Source: Datnioides undecimradiatus
Lineage: Eukaryota; Chordata; Actinopteri; Lobotiformes; Datnioididae
Direction: 5' to 3'
DNA: 64,000 bases
NCBI GenBank assembly: GCA_008933995.1
Contig: WARS01000046.1
Coordinates: 10,616,526-10,680,525 of the forward strand
Part shown: positions 63,425 to 64,000 of the stretch, piece by piece
Position numbering within the stretch: the stretch's first letter is position 1
Layout of the letters: the number at the start of each line of letters is the position of its first letter
The notes under the pieces: model-generated
Told to the model about the DNA's origin: nothing
Seen by the model: only the letters and a program-made list of their open reading frames with translations
The model's database searches: none
Program-made: the position numbers and the translations under genes

Positions 63425-64000
63425 ACCACATCGGTTTTTGGACCGGAAGAAGAATTGTTGAGTATCATGTAACACTCACCATGTTTTTGTAAATTTAAAC
63501 CAAAATCCCCCCCAAATTGGAAAAGAAAACCCAAATTAATGTTTATTTTTATCTACTACTGTTATGTGAATATTAGGAGTTGGGCACTTTGAGATAAACA
63601 GCAGCACCACACTGCAGACTGAACTGTAAACATAACCCTTTTCTCGGCAATGGCAACTGAAGCTTTTATCAGTCCTGGGCTGAGCAAGTACCAGCCACTC
63701 TATAAATAGCACCAAGGCTGATCCTGTTATACGACAAGCCGGTGGCAAGCGTAAGTCACATGCTCTATAAGCACGTCCTACAGGTGGTTTGTGTTAAGTT
63801 TAATATTTGGCAAAAAATTCAGGTTACTACCTCAGTCACTTGACACACTCTCTGACATGATGTGGCTTGTCAGCACTCCTTTAGACACTCCTTCAACTGC
63901 AAATCGGTAGAATAAACACTAATCAGTGGTAGGTAAGTGTTAATTGGGAAGCTGTTTAGGACTATCACTGAATTAGGCCCCATATTGATTGTCATTTTTA
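63425..64000. other. Gene-free end of window
   Basis: No gene or known repeat was recognised. Confidence 0.5.

Noticed and set aside
1..64000. CRISPR arrays, operons, phage or bacterial genes
   Set aside because: No spaced direct repeats of that type, no dense same-strand coding, no ribosome-binding sites; the sequence is vertebrate-like throughout.

Overview
This window looks like vertebrate nuclear DNA, most probably from a percomorph (spiny-rayed) teleost. It is AT-rich and mostly CpG-poor, carries dinucleotide microsatellites, and has no dense reading frames, operons or ribosome-binding sites. It holds many decayed transposable elements whose words I recognise from percomorph genomes: Rex3 and L2/Rex1-type LINEs, an L1-like ORF1, Ty3/Gypsy-type LTRs, Tc1/mariner elements, and several short repeats shared across that group. 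I find no complete host protein-coding gene. The window reads as gene-poor intergenic or intronic sequence.

Layout. 1-220: a possible last exon on the + strand (splice acceptor, 31 codons, stop overlapping AATAAA). 220-11.3 kb: mostly unannotatable, with a long inverted repeat at 6.1-6.3 kb and a weak minus-strand exon candidate at 8.2 kb. 11.36-11.83 kb: a solo LTR with a 5-bp target duplication. 12.5 kb: a short CpG cluster with NRF1-like and CRE-like words. 14.8-15.1 kb: a coding-like relic of unknown kind. 17.3-19.0 kb: a Rex3 fragment next to an L1-like ORF1 fragment, both antisense. 22.6-30.3 kb: a second LTR-like block, an L2/Rex1-type RT fragment and four percomorph repeats. 33.3-43.4 kb: more repeat copies and a LINE-like 3-prime tail. 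46.6-46.9 kb: a small CpG-rich block with a possible minus-strand first exon. 50.7-59.6 kb: a truncated MITE-like arm, a dead Tc1 transposase, a short inverted-repeat element, a 48-bp alternating purine-pyrimidine tract, and a complete mariner-type MITE with 73-bp arms and TA duplication. The rest is microsatellites and sequence in which I see nothing definite.

No set of genes here works as a pathway, and I find no convincing undescribed biological system. The best leads are the three exon candidates, the CpG-rich block, two ATTA-rich blocks that could be conserved enhancers, and the structurally complete small mobile elements. Repeat family names rest on recognised motifs, not on a database search.
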